Assembly: GCF_017310035.1 (NCBI RefSeq)
Contig: NZ_CP022296.1
Location: 496,001-560,000, forward strand
Direction: 5' to 3'
Source: Nocardioides sp. S5
GTDB lineage: Bacteria; Actinomycetota; Actinomycetes; Propionibacteriales; Nocardioidaceae
Length of the DNA: 64,000 nt
Shown: positions 17,866 to 25,488 of the stretch, piece by piece
Position numbering within the stretch: position 1 is the stretch's first letter
How the letters are laid out: every line of letters begins with the position of its first letter
Position numbers and translations under genes: made by a program
The notes under the pieces: generated by a model
Database searches by the model: none
What the model was told of the DNA's origin: nothing
Seen by the model: only the letters and a program-made list of their open reading frames with translations

Positions 17866-19265
17866 AGCTCGACGCCGTCGTCGATCGCTTGGGTCATGGA
17901 CTCGGCCTGGTCGTCGGTCAACCGCGTGGTGCCGGTGTGGTCGACGAGGAACGCCTGCCGGTGGGGCGTGCGCCAGAGATGTCGTCCCGGTCCGACGACC
18001 CGGGTGGTGAGGCCACCGTGGGTCTTGGTGCGGTGGTGGCGCCTGCGCAGGGGGCCGGAGTTGTGGGGGCCGGTCTGCCCCGGTGGCCCGGTGTCGTCGT
18101 AGGGGACGGCGTGGTCGTAGTCGACACCGTCGCGGGTGGCGCTGCGCGGGGTCCAGGGGAAGCAGTCGCCGCCGGTCTGCACCCAGACGTGGTCCTTGAC
18201 CGTCTCGGGGTGCTCGTAGGCGTCGACACGGCGACGGTGCGCGAGGTCGAGGACGGGCGTGACGGTGACGTCCGCGTGGCCGAGGACCTCGCGGAGCTGG
18301 CGTACGTCGATGGGGCCGACGCCCTCGACGCGGGCTACGCCGACGCCGGTGCGCAGTGCCTCGTCGGTCACGTGCACGAACAGCCGGCCGCGGCTGCGCA
18401 GCTGCGCCAGGCGTCGCGCCGGCATCGTCGTGATCCGGGCGACGGTCTCGGCGAGGTGGTCCGACGCCCAGGCCGGGACCTCCCCGGTCGTGGTGTCGGT
18501 GTGCTCGAGCAGCAGCTTGAGGAGGTCGAGGGGGCGGGCGAGCCAGCCCATCGCGATCGAGCGGAGCTCGTCGTGGTTGTGGTCGTGGCCCATCGTCGCG
18601 GAGAGGATCTCGGCGACGCGCTCCACCATGGCGTCGATCCAGGCCGCGTCGCCAGCGCCGACCCGGGCGATGACGTGGCGGTAGCCGAACTCGTCGGCGC
18701 GCGAGAGCGAGACGTAGCGACGGTGGCGCTCGCGCTCGCGCTCGGCGCGGTGGGTCTCGGGGTCGGCCTCGATGACCTTCGCCCGCGCGATCTCGAGGAC
18801 GGTCGACGGCGCGTGCCCGGCGATGGCCTTGGCGACCGCACGATCGACGGTGCGGACCTGGTCGTCGAGGAGGGCGCGGGAGAGGACGGCGACCTTGCGA
18901 GCCACCCACGGCTCGCACTCGCCGGCCTCCACGACCGCCCACGTCCGGGGCAGGCGGTGGACGAGGTCGAGGCCGTCGGCGATCAGCGCCCGCGTGGTGG
19001 CGGGGTGCGTCTCGCGGGCCATGGCCAGCTCGGGGATCGCGTGCTCGCGGACCTCCGGCGTGCCGTCGCCGCCGGGGGAGACCATCGGGTCGCGGTCGTC
19101 GCGTGGGTGGCCCTGGATCGTCGCCCACCGGATCGCGAGCCGCAGCTCCTCCACCTCGGCCAGGCGACGCGCTCGCAGCGCGTCGGCAGCCAGCACCAGC
19201 ACCTGCGTGGCAGGCGCCTCGTCGGCCGCAGGAGGCGGCTGTGGAGCTGGGTGGGAGGAGGACAT
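17844..19265 (-). CDS. DUF222 / HNH endonuclease domain protein, SOS-controlled
   Basis: A 473-residue protein of the actinobacterial DUF222-HNH (13E12-repeat-like) family. A long helical DUF222 region (about 20-330) is followed by an HNH-type nuclease segment with a Cys, VDYDHAVPYDD and the C-terminal part GPLRRRHHRTKTHGG. Only one Cys is seen where some family members have four, so the zinc-bound version is not evident. It is thought to be a DNA nuclease spread with mobile DNA; function is unproven. The promoter at 19271-19299 carries a perfect LexA box in the spacer, and the predicted start site falls on the ATG, giving a leaderless transcript. The IS110 element lies immediately upstream. 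Confidence 0.88.
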   Translation of the reverse strand: MSSSHPAPQPPPAADEAPATQVLVLAADALRARRLAEVEELRLAIRWATIQGHPRDDRDPMVSPGGDGTPEVREHAIPELAMARETHPATTRALIADGLDLVHRLPRTWAVVEAGECEPWVARKVAVLSRALLDDQVRTVDRAVAKAIAGHAPSTVLEIARAKVIEADPETHRAERERERHRRYVSLSRADEFGYRHVIARVGAGDAAWIDAMVERVAEILSATMGHDHNHDELRSIAMGWLARPLDLLKLLLEHTDTTTGEVPAWASDHLAETVARITTMPARRLAQLRSRGRLFVHVTDEALRTGVGVARVEGVGPIDVRQLREVLGHADVTVTPVLDLAHRRRVDAYEHPETVKDHVWVQTGGDCFPWTPRSATRDGVDYDHAVPYDDTGPPGQTGPHNSGPLRRRHHRTKTHGGLTTRVVGPGRHLWRTPHRQAFLVDHTGTTRLTDDQAESMTQAIDDGVELYFSCFQ

Positions 19266-19270
19266 GCCTC

Positions 19271-19299
19271 ATTCTATCGAACACATGTTCGATTTGCAA
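19271..19299 (-). promoter_or_regulatory. LexA-controlled promoter (SOS box) of the HNH gene
   Basis: Read on the minus strand: TTGCAA (19299-19294), a 17-base spacer, then TAGAAT (19276-19271), a good -35/-10 pair. The spacer is filled by TCGAAC-ACAT-GTTCGA (19277-19292), a perfect copy of the actinobacterial LexA box. The -10 ends six bases before the ATG, so transcription should begin at or next to the start codon. Confidence 0.88.
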
Positions 19300-19357
19300 G
19301 GCTTGCACGGGATGGCCTGTTGGCGACGCCAGTTACCGGATCTGGCACCCCTCTGTG

Positions 19358-20551
19358 TCAAGACGCAGCAGGGAGTGGAGTTCTAGGGTGTTGCTTGGCG
19401 GGTCCGGGAAGTGACTTGTCCGAAGAGCCGGTGTGGGGATGTGAGCCGGCCGCGCTGGAGTCAGAGTCGTTTCCCCGTTGTCCTCCCGGGCCCGTCCTTG
19501 TGGTCGCCTCGGTGGTGCGGATGGCGTCGTTGAGCATGGTCTGGAAGACGATGTCGGACAATCGGCGCTTGACGCACCGCATGGCTCCCATGGGCGCTTT
19601 GCCGTCGGCCTTCTTGCGGTCGTAGTAGGCCCTGCCCTCGGTGGGGGTGCGGAGCTGCGCGCGGGCCATGGTGTGCAGGACTCGGTTGATCTGGCGGTTT
19701 CCTTTGCGGGACAGCCGGTGCCGGGTCTGGTCACCGGAGGACGCATCCAGGGGTGCGGTGCCGTTCCAGGACGCGAAGTGGGCCTTGTTCTGGAACCGGG
19801 TGATGTCGCCAACCTCGACCAGCAGTCGAGCGGCACCGGTGGGTCCGATGCCGTGCAGGTCCAACAGGCCGGTTCCGGTGTCCTTCAGCAGCTCGGTGAG
19901 CTCGTTGTTCGCTCCCTTCTTCCGGGCGTGGATCCGCTCGAGGTCCGCGACGAGCTCGGCAGCTACCCGGCGGCGGGTCTTGCCGACGACGTCTCGCGGT
20001 CGGACCTTGGCCAGCAGCGCCTTTGCCTGAGCCGCGGACAGGTTTCGCTTCGCCCCACCGGGGATCAACTCGAGCAGCAGCTGGTGCAGCTGGGAGGTCT
20101 TGCGGGTGTGCTCCTCGCCGAGCGAGCGGCGCCGGTCGACCAGGAGTCGCAGCACCTCCAGTTGTTCATCGGTGACGACCGGTCGCAGTCCGGTCATGCG
20201 GGTGCCGACCAGGGCGACGGAGTGCGCGTCGGTGGCGTCGGTCTTGCGTCCCTGTCCGCTGGCGAACACCCGTGCGCGGGCGGACAGCTTCGGTGGGACG
20301 TCGACGACCTCTTCGCCGTCGGCCAGGAGCCGGACAGCGATGTGTTTGCCGATCCCGGCACAGCCTTCGATGGCCCAGACCCGGTCCGGCCATTGGCCGG
20401 CGTAGCGGCGCATCTCGTCGTAGCCGTCACGGTCGGTGGCGAACCGGCCTTGGCCGACGACGGTCTCGTCGGCGGTCATCACCTCGATCGTCGCCGAGCG
20501 CTTGTGCGGGTCCATCCCGATGACGACCCGCGCTGTTGGTGGTGTGCTCAC
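19358..20551 (-). CDS. IS110-family transposase (DEDD RuvC-like)
   Basis: A 397-residue transposase/recombinase. The N-terminal RuvC-like domain starts VVIGMDPHKRS (first Asp of DEDD), with WAIEGCAG (Glu) and GRKTDATDAHSVA (the two late Asp) following. The C-terminal Tnp20 domain contains LHGIGPTGAARLL, FASWNGTAPLDASSG and the conserved Ser region. The frame appears intact and full length, so it may be active. The GTG at 20551 is chosen because GGAGG lies just upstream; a longer frame would start 23 codons earlier inside the presumed bridge-RNA end. IS110 enzymes use a bridge RNA from the left end to pair donor and target. Confidence 0.93.
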   Translation of the reverse strand: MSTPPTARVVIGMDPHKRSATIEVMTADETVVGQGRFATDRDGYDEMRRYAGQWPDRVWAIEGCAGIGKHIAVRLLADGEEVVDVPPKLSARARVFASGQGRKTDATDAHSVALVGTRMTGLRPVVTDEQLEVLRLLVDRRRSLGEEHTRKTSQLHQLLLELIPGGAKRNLSAAQAKALLAKVRPRDVVGKTRRRVAAELVADLERIHARKKGANNELTELLKDTGTGLLDLHGIGPTGAARLLVEVGDITRFQNKAHFASWNGTAPLDASSGDQTRHRLSRKGNRQINRVLHTMARAQLRTPTEGRAYYDRKKADGKAPMGAMRCVKRRLSDIVFQTMLNDAIRTTEATTRTGPGGQRGNDSDSSAAGSHPHTGSSDKSLPGPAKQHPRTPLPAAS

Positions 20552-20745
20552 GTCTTCCTCCGATGCTCGAACCTGTTCGGTTGTCGAGCCGGGAGGGCAA
20601 CGCTGCTTCGAGCTGGGCAAACCCCTCTTGAGCCTCTCCTGGCCCTGGCGACGCCCGGGTCACGCAGGCCAGATGAGAGCCACACGACCAGCGTGGGCAG
20701 CCGATGTGAGAGCGACGACCCGGGCGCCTGGACCGAGCCTCGCCA
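20552..20745 (-). ncRNA. Candidate bridge-RNA region in the IS110 left end
   Basis: The non-coding end upstream of an IS110-group transposase normally encodes the bridge RNA. Here a 10-bp inverted repeat (20652-20661 with 20717-20726, CGCCCGGGTC/GACCCGGGCG) encloses a 55-base loop. The loop holds two related segments, 20665-20689 and 20698-20720, both ending in GACC and sharing GAGAGC. Two similar loop sequences are what one expects of target- and donor-binding loops. The CCCGGG core is itself palindromic, which weakens the stem argument. The RNA ends are not known. Confidence 0.45.
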
Positions 20746-20811
20746 GGCACCGGTCCTAGGTCAATGGAACAAGCAGCCGATGTCCGGATGGTTCTCCCTC
20801 GTAGGGATCGC

Positions 20812-21261
20812 ATGGGGTTCACAATGCGTCTCATGAGCATGACGGCCTCCATGCGGCGACCGCCCGGCGCCACGTTGCACGGGGCTGTCGCCTGCGGTGC
20901 CCTGCTCGTGGGTGGCACGGGATGCGGATCAATGACGTCCGACCCGGTACAGGAGCAGTGGGAGTCACGCGCATCTCTGCCAAGTTGTGGCTCCCTGCAA
21001 CTCCAACAGGGCGAGGCAGTAGAGGTCGAGGGCGAAACGGAAGTCGCGTGCCTGCAACGCGCGCTCGATTCCGGACGGGGCGCAGAACTAACCATCCGCT
21101 ATCCCACGACCGAAGGTGACCCAGTCACGAACTACTACCGCGTGACGGCGGACGGCTCGACTGAGGTGTATACCGACTCAACACAGGATGCCTTTAGCGA
21201 CGGCAAGTGGGGCTTCGCTTCCTGCGACCAGCCCGAGATGGCGCTGGATGTCAACTGCTGA
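20812..21261 (+). CDS. Hypothetical lipoprotein
   Basis: Unrecognised secreted protein of about 149 residues. A short basic N-terminus and hydrophobic stretch end in the lipobox-like VGGTGC, so it should be anchored to the outer face of the membrane. The mature part has three further Cys and a YYRVTADGSTEVYTDS segment. ATG 20812 is chosen because AGGGA lies 4 bases upstream; starts at 20764, 20824 and 20836 are also in frame. Its codons are clearly less G+C-rich than those of neighbouring genes, and it lies between two insertion-sequence traces, which suggests recent transfer. Confidence 0.6.
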   Translation: MGFTMRLMSMTASMRRPPGATLHGAVACGALLVGGTGCGSMTSDPVQEQWESRASLPSCGSLQLQQGEAVEVEGETEVACLQRALDSGRGAELTIRYPTTEGDPVTNYYRVTADGSTEVYTDSTQDAFSDGKWGFASCDQPEMALDVNC

Positions 21262-21519
21262 ACATCCGGATCTGCGGCGTTGAGGGCGGCTACGCTCGCC
21301 CGGATCTGCGGCGATGAGGGCGGTCCGCCGCAGGAGCACGTCAGGCCGCGAGGTCAACCAGCGAGCTGGTGTGCTCGTTCTCGGGACAGATGGCGCAGCG
21401 TCGTGGCGATGCAGACGGCCGTGGGCGACCTCGACGTCGTGTCCGCGCTTGCCGGGCACGTTGAAGACGGGTTCCAGCAGGTCCCTCTGCTCATCGGTCG
21501 GATCACTTGGATACGGCAT
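21262..21519 (-). pseudogene. IS5-family transposase remnant
   Basis: On the minus strand from 21519, the reading starts MPYPSDPTDEQRDLLEPV and continues FNVPGKRG, which matches the N-terminus of IS5-family transposases. The similarity stops after about 27 residues and no frame restores it, so only the first part of the gene survives. Together with the IS110 element it shows this patch has taken repeated insertions. The 307-base stretch between the lipoprotein and the anti-sigma gene holds nothing else recognisable apart from the direct repeats. Confidence 0.65.
21266..21323. repeat. Two 24-base direct repeats, 34-base period
   Basis: CCGGATCTGCGGCG(T/A)TGAGGGCGG occurs at 21266-21289 and 21300-21323 with one mismatch. 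It starts four bases after the lipoprotein stop, within the insertion-sequence debris. It may be a slipped duplication or the end of a lost element. Confidence 0.7.
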
Positions 21520-21568
21520 GCCGGCACGGTGACCACGCCACTCGTCCAGACAACAGGGACACACCCAG

Positions 21569-22468
21569 TCAGGACTCCAACGTGAACCATGCACTGAAGC
21601 CGTCGGGGTCGCGATCGGACCCCCACTGGCTCGCAAGGGCGTCCACCAGCTGTAGTCCGCGACCGTGGACCTGGAAGGGGTCACTCAGGTCCGGCTCGGG
21701 CAGGTCCGGAGGATTCCCGGGGTTGCGGACCTCCACCGTGAGCGTGCCGGCGCCCCACGTGACCTGGACGTGGCACCCGGAGTCGGCATGGACCACGGCG
21801 TTCGTGACCAGCTCGGACATGCACAGGGCGGCGGTCTCCGCGATGCCTCGGTCGACGTTCCAGCCGGAGAGCGTGGCGCTGAGCTCGTGACGCGCCGGAC
21901 CGACTGCTGCGGGGTCGCTCGCGACCGCGAACAACGCGACGCGGGCGCCCGTTGGAGGCGTACGCATCCGCGCGTCCGGGTCGTCGGTGTGGGTGGCCCG
22001 CGTGCTGCGGAGGGTCTCGCCGAGGCGGGCGCCCAGGTCCGCCAGATCACGTACGGCTGCGTCCGCGAACTCGGGAGGTCGGCGGTAGAAGAGGACGAAG
22101 GCGCCGAGGGTGTGACCGTCTGCGACGAGCGGCACGGCCGCGAGCGCCAGCGTCTCCGTCCCGCGCTGGCGCTCGACGAAATCGGGATGGCTGTCCTCGA
22201 GCTGTTCGAGGCTGCCCACGACGGCAGTGCCGTTGCGTACGGCGGTGTTGAGGGGCACGTCGTCGTAGGCATCCACCTGGCACCAGGTCACGGGACGTTG
22301 TCCGGAGTGCTCGGCGGAGGTGAAGTTCAGCCGTCGCCCGCCGCCCTCCGGCAGGGCGATCCCGGCGCGACGCACGTCGGGGAGCGAGGTGAGTGCGTCC
22401 AGCGACTGTTCAGCCCACGCGTGGGTGGGTCCTGCAACCGCCGGTCCGGGTCCGGCTGCACCGTTCAT
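21569..22468 (-). CDS. GAF domain / anti-sigma-factor-like ATPase
   Basis: A 299-residue regulator. The N-terminal GAF sensor (about 20-165) contains the typical TLALAAVPLVADGHTLGAFV. The C-terminal HATPase_c_2 domain (about 185-299) is of the RsbW/SpoIIAB serine-kinase type, with N-box MSELVTNAVVHA and G-box HGRGLQLVDAL. Such proteins bind and release sigma factors or anti-sigma antagonists. The SpoIIE-type phosphatase gene is divergent, 79 bases away, an arrangement expected of a partner-switching pair. No STAS antagonist gene lies in the window, so the partners are elsewhere or non-classical. Confidence 0.88.
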   Translation of the reverse strand: MNGAAGPGPAVAGPTHAWAEQSLDALTSLPDVRRAGIALPEGGGRRLNFTSAEHSGQRPVTWCQVDAYDDVPLNTAVRNGTAVVGSLEQLEDSHPDFVERQRGTETLALAAVPLVADGHTLGAFVLFYRRPPEFADAAVRDLADLGARLGETLRSTRATHTDDPDARMRTPPTGARVALFAVASDPAAVGPARHELSATLSGWNVDRGIAETAALCMSELVTNAVVHADSGCHVQVTWGAGTLTVEVRNPGNPPDLPEPDLSDPFQVHGRGLQLVDALASQWGSDRDPDGFSAWFTLES

Positions 22469-22547
22469 CTGCCGAGCGTACGGTCCCTGGGGGTGAGGCC
22501 GGCGTGATTCGTGCCCCGCGGGACGTCGCAGTTGGCATGATGACGAG

Positions 22548-24314
22548 GTGATCGGCCCCGACGGCCCAACGGCCCTGTCCGAACGGTTGACCCGCCTTGC
22601 GCGCGTCACCGGCGAGCTCGTCGACGCCGACACCGTCGAAGGGGTCTGCAAGGCCGTCGTCACGCACGGCGCCGAGGCCGTCGGCGCGGACGTCGCGTCG
22701 ATGACCCTCCTCGGCGACGACCGGCGGACCGTGCGGCTCATGGCCCTCAGCGGTGGCCTCGCAGGTGACGAGGAGACGTGGCGCACCTTCCCGCTCAGCG
22801 TGCGGACGCCGTCGGCCGAGGCCATCCGCACCGGCACTCGTCTGGTCGTCACCGGTCCGCAGGCGATCACCCGACGCTTCGCCGACATGCCCGACCGCGG
22901 GGCCGAGACCGTCGTGGCCCTGCCGCTGAGCGCGGCCGGCTCCGTGATCGGTGCCATCGGCCTGGTCTTCGCGCACGCGCGCCACCTCGAGGACGCCGAG
23001 ATCGAGCTCCTCGACATCCTGGCCAGCGCCTGCGCGCAGAGCGTCGGCCGGATCATCGCGCAGGAGGACGCCGGCCGCCAGACTGCCAAGCTCGCGTTCC
23101 TGGCGGAGGCGGCCACGGAGCTGGCCAGCAGCCTGGACTACCAGGTCACCCTCACCAACGTCGCTCGCCTGGCCGTGCCCACGTTCGCCGACTGGTGCGC
23201 GATCGACGTCGTCGACGACGGCCGGCTGCGCCGGCTCGCCGTGGCCCACGTCGATCCCGCGAAGGTCGAGCTCGCGCACCGGCTCGCCGAGCAGTACCCC
23301 CCGGACCCGGAGGGGCCGCACGGCGCCTGGCAGGTCATGCGGACCGGGCGCAGCGAGCTCATCCCCGAGATCACCGACGAGATGCTCACGGCTGGAGCCG
23401 TCGACGAGGAGCATGCGGCGATCGCTCGCGCCCTCCACCTCCGCAGCGCCGTCACGGTGCCGCTCGTGGCACGCGACCGCGTGCTCGGCGTGATCACGTG
23501 GGTGACGGCCGAGTCGGAGCGTCACTTCACCCTCGACGACCTCGTGCTGGCCGAGCAGCTCGCGAAGCGGGCGGCGGTTTCCCTGGACAACGCCGAGCTC
23601 CACAGCCAGACGCTCGCTGCCGCGGTGGAGCTCCAGCGAGCCGTCCTGCCCGACGCGCTGGCAGCGTCACCGAGGTGGGAGCTGGGGCACCACTACAGCC
23701 CCGCGGGCCGCACCGAGGTCGGCGGCGACTTCTACGACGTCGTCGAGCTGGACGACGGCCGCCTGGTGATGTTCATCGGCGACGTCATGGGCCGCGGCGT
23801 GGGCGCCGCCGCGGCCATGGCACAGGTCCGCGCCGCGGTCCGGGCGTACGCCGCGCTGGATCCACGCCCGGCGCTGGTCATGGCGCGACTCGACGCGATG
23901 TTCGAGCACTACGGCTCCGAGCAGCTCGTCACCCTCCTGTACCTGGTCGCCGACCCGCACACCGACACCGTGACGATCGCGAACGCCGGTCACCCGCCGC
24001 CGGTCCTGCTGCGGTCGGACGGCTCTGCGCACCAGCTCGCGTCGGCGGACGGCCCGCCCCTCGGCGTCGGAGCCCCGACCCGGGCCGAGGAGCACGTCGG
24101 CTTCCGAGCCGGCGACGCGATCATCGCCTTCACCGACGGGCTCATCGAGCGCCGCAGTGAGGACATCACCGACGGTCAGGACCGGTTGACCACTGCCGGC
24201 GTCGCCCTGGCCGGCCTCCCCCTGGCCGACCTCGTCCCGACGCTGGTCGGGCAGGTGAGCGACCCGTCGCGTGACGACGACGTCGCCGTCCTCGCCGCGC
24301 GACGACTGGTCTGA
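22548..24314 (+). CDS. GAF-GAF-SpoIIE (PP2C-type) serine phosphatase
   Basis: A 588-residue cytosolic phosphatase with two GAF domains (about 10-170 and 185-345) and a C-terminal SpoIIE/RsbU PP2C domain (about 370-588). The metal-binding motifs GGDFYDVV, GDVMGRGV and FTDGLIERR are present, as is the closing SRDDDVAVLA. It should dephosphorylate an anti-sigma antagonist in response to signals bound by the GAF domains. The GTG start was taken at the first codon of the frame with coding character. It is divergent from the GAF/anti-sigma ATPase gene. Confidence 0.92.
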   Translation: MIGPDGPTALSERLTRLARVTGELVDADTVEGVCKAVVTHGAEAVGADVASMTLLGDDRRTVRLMALSGGLAGDEETWRTFPLSVRTPSAEAIRTGTRLVVTGPQAITRRFADMPDRGAETVVALPLSAAGSVIGAIGLVFAHARHLEDAEIELLDILASACAQSVGRIIAQEDAGRQTAKLAFLAEAATELASSLDYQVTLTNVARLAVPTFADWCAIDVVDDGRLRRLAVAHVDPAKVELAHRLAEQYPPDPEGPHGAWQVMRTGRSELIPEITDEMLTAGAVDEEHAAIARALHLRSAVTVPLVARDRVLGVITWVTAESERHFTLDDLVLAEQLAKRAAVSLDNAELHSQTLAAAVELQRAVLPDALAASPRWELGHHYSPAGRTEVGGDFYDVVELDDGRLVMFIGDVMGRGVGAAAAMAQVRAAVRAYAALDPRPALVMARLDAMFEHYGSEQLVTLLYLVADPHTDTVTIANAGHPPPVLLRSDGSAHQLASADGPPLGVGAPTRAEEHVGFRAGDAIIAFTDGLIERRSEDITDGQDRLTTAGVALAGLPLADLVPTLVGQVSDPSRDDDVAVLAARRLV

Positions 24315-24363
24315 CCGGCATGCCGGATCCACGTGCGTGCGCGCACTCGACGAGGATGTGACC

Positions 24364-25416
24364 GTGACCCGCGACGTTGTGTTCGGCCAGCTGCCCGACG
24401 GGCGTGACGTGCGCCTGCTCAGGATCGGCTCCGCGCCGGGGCCGGAGGTGGAGGTGCTGGCGCTCGGGGCGACCGTCCACCGGCTCCACGTGAGAGGTGG
24501 GGACGGCGTACGCCGCAACGTGGTGCTCGGCCACCCCGACCTCGGGGAGCGGCTCGCCAGCAGCGACTACATCGGCGGCACCATCGGGCGCTACGCCAAC
24601 CGCATCGCGTCCGGCCGGTTCCCGCTCGCCGGCCGCGAGGTCGAGGTCGGCACCCACGACCGCGGCCACAGCCTGCATGGCGGCCCCGACGGCTTCGACG
24701 CACGCCTCTGGGACGTCGTGGAGCACACCGGCGACTCCGTGACGATGACCCTGACCAGCCCCGACGGCGACCAGGGCTTCCCGGGCACGGTGGAGGTCAC
24801 GGTGCGCTACTCCGTCGTCGGCGACACGGTCCGCGTCGAGATGGGCGCGACCACCGACGCCACCACGGTCGTCAACCTGACCAACCACGCCTACCTCAAC
24901 CTCGACGGCGAGGGCGCCGGGACGATCGACGGGCACGAGCTGCTCGTCGACGCCGACGACTACACCCCGGTCGACGACACCGGCATCCCGCTGGGCGCGC
25001 ACGAGGCCGTCGCCGGGACACCGTTCGACCTGCGCGAGCAGCGCGAGCTCGGACCCGCGATCCGCGCCGAGCACCCACAGGTGGTCGACGCGCACGGCAT
25101 CGACCACAACTACGTCGTGCGCGGCAGCGGGCTGCGCCGCGCCGCCCGGCTGGTCTCGCCGCGCACCGCCACAGGCGTCGAGGTGTGGACCGACCAGCCG
25201 GGTGTCCAGGTCTACACCGGCAACTTCCTCGACGGCACGCGACGCGGCACCGGCGGCGGTCGCTACCGCCAGGGCGACGGCATCGCGCTCGAGCCGCAGC
25301 TCTTCCCCGACTCACCGAACCACCCGGAGTGGCCGTCGGCGACCCTCGAGCCGGGTGAGGCGTACGCCGCCGTGCTGGAGTGGCGCTTCGACGCCGTGGG
25401 GCTGGCTCCACAGTGA
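24364..25416 (+). CDS. Aldose 1-epimerase (galactose mutarotase)
   Basis: A 350-residue beta-sandwich enzyme that interconverts alpha and beta anomers of aldoses. Family motifs are GRYANRIASGRF, the catalytic His in LTNHAYLNLDG and the catalytic Glu in IALEPQLFPDSPNHP. The GTG at 24364 is chosen because GAGGA lies seven bases upstream; earlier in-frame GTGs lack spacing. No sugar-catabolic genes flank it, so it seems a free-standing housekeeping gene between signalling genes. Cytosolic; no signal peptide. Confidence 0.92.
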   Translation: MTRDVVFGQLPDGRDVRLLRIGSAPGPEVEVLALGATVHRLHVRGGDGVRRNVVLGHPDLGERLASSDYIGGTIGRYANRIASGRFPLAGREVEVGTHDRGHSLHGGPDGFDARLWDVVEHTGDSVTMTLTSPDGDQGFPGTVEVTVRYSVVGDTVRVEMGATTDATTVVNLTNHAYLNLDGEGAGTIDGHELLVDADDYTPVDDTGIPLGAHEAVAGTPFDLREQRELGPAIRAEHPQVVDAHGIDHNYVVRGSGLRRAARLVSPRTATGVEVWTDQPGVQVYTGNFLDGTRRGTGGGRYRQGDGIALEPQLFPDSPNHPEWPSATLEPGEAYAAVLEWRFDAVGLAPQ

Positions 25417-25421
25417 CGATC

Positions 25422-25440
25422 TTGTGATCTGCGGTCACAA
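25422..25440. promoter_or_regulatory. Inverted repeat TTGTGA-N7-TCACAA before a GAF-ANTAR gene
   Basis: Perfect 6-bp arms separated by 7 bases, in the short gap between the mutarotase stop and the GAF-ANTAR start. It resembles a CRP half-site pair but the spacer is one base too long. It could be a dimeric repressor site; too weak for a terminator. Confidence 0.3.
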
Positions 25441-25488
25441 TGTGCGCGGGAGAGCGCGACCGCAGACCGGTCGCCGAGCAGAGGAGTG

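Larger units (their letters stand above)
19344..20764 (-). mobile_element. IS110-family insertion sequence, about 1.4 kb
   Basis: The element holds one DEDD transposase gene and an upstream non-coding end. IS110 elements lack ordinary terminal inverted repeats, so the borders are estimated from a shared sequence at both ends, GGCACC-N7/8-GTCAA (19344-19361 and 20746-20764). That gives a length typical of the family. The right end overlaps the transposase stop codon. It sits about 45 bases upstream of the SOS promoter of the HNH gene and leaves that promoter intact. Confidence 0.7.

Noticed and set aside
25422..25440. TTGTGA-N7-TCACAA as a CRP site
   Set aside because: The spacer between TGTGA and TCACA is 7 bases, not 6, which puts the half-sites out of register. 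Kept only as an unassigned inverted repeat.
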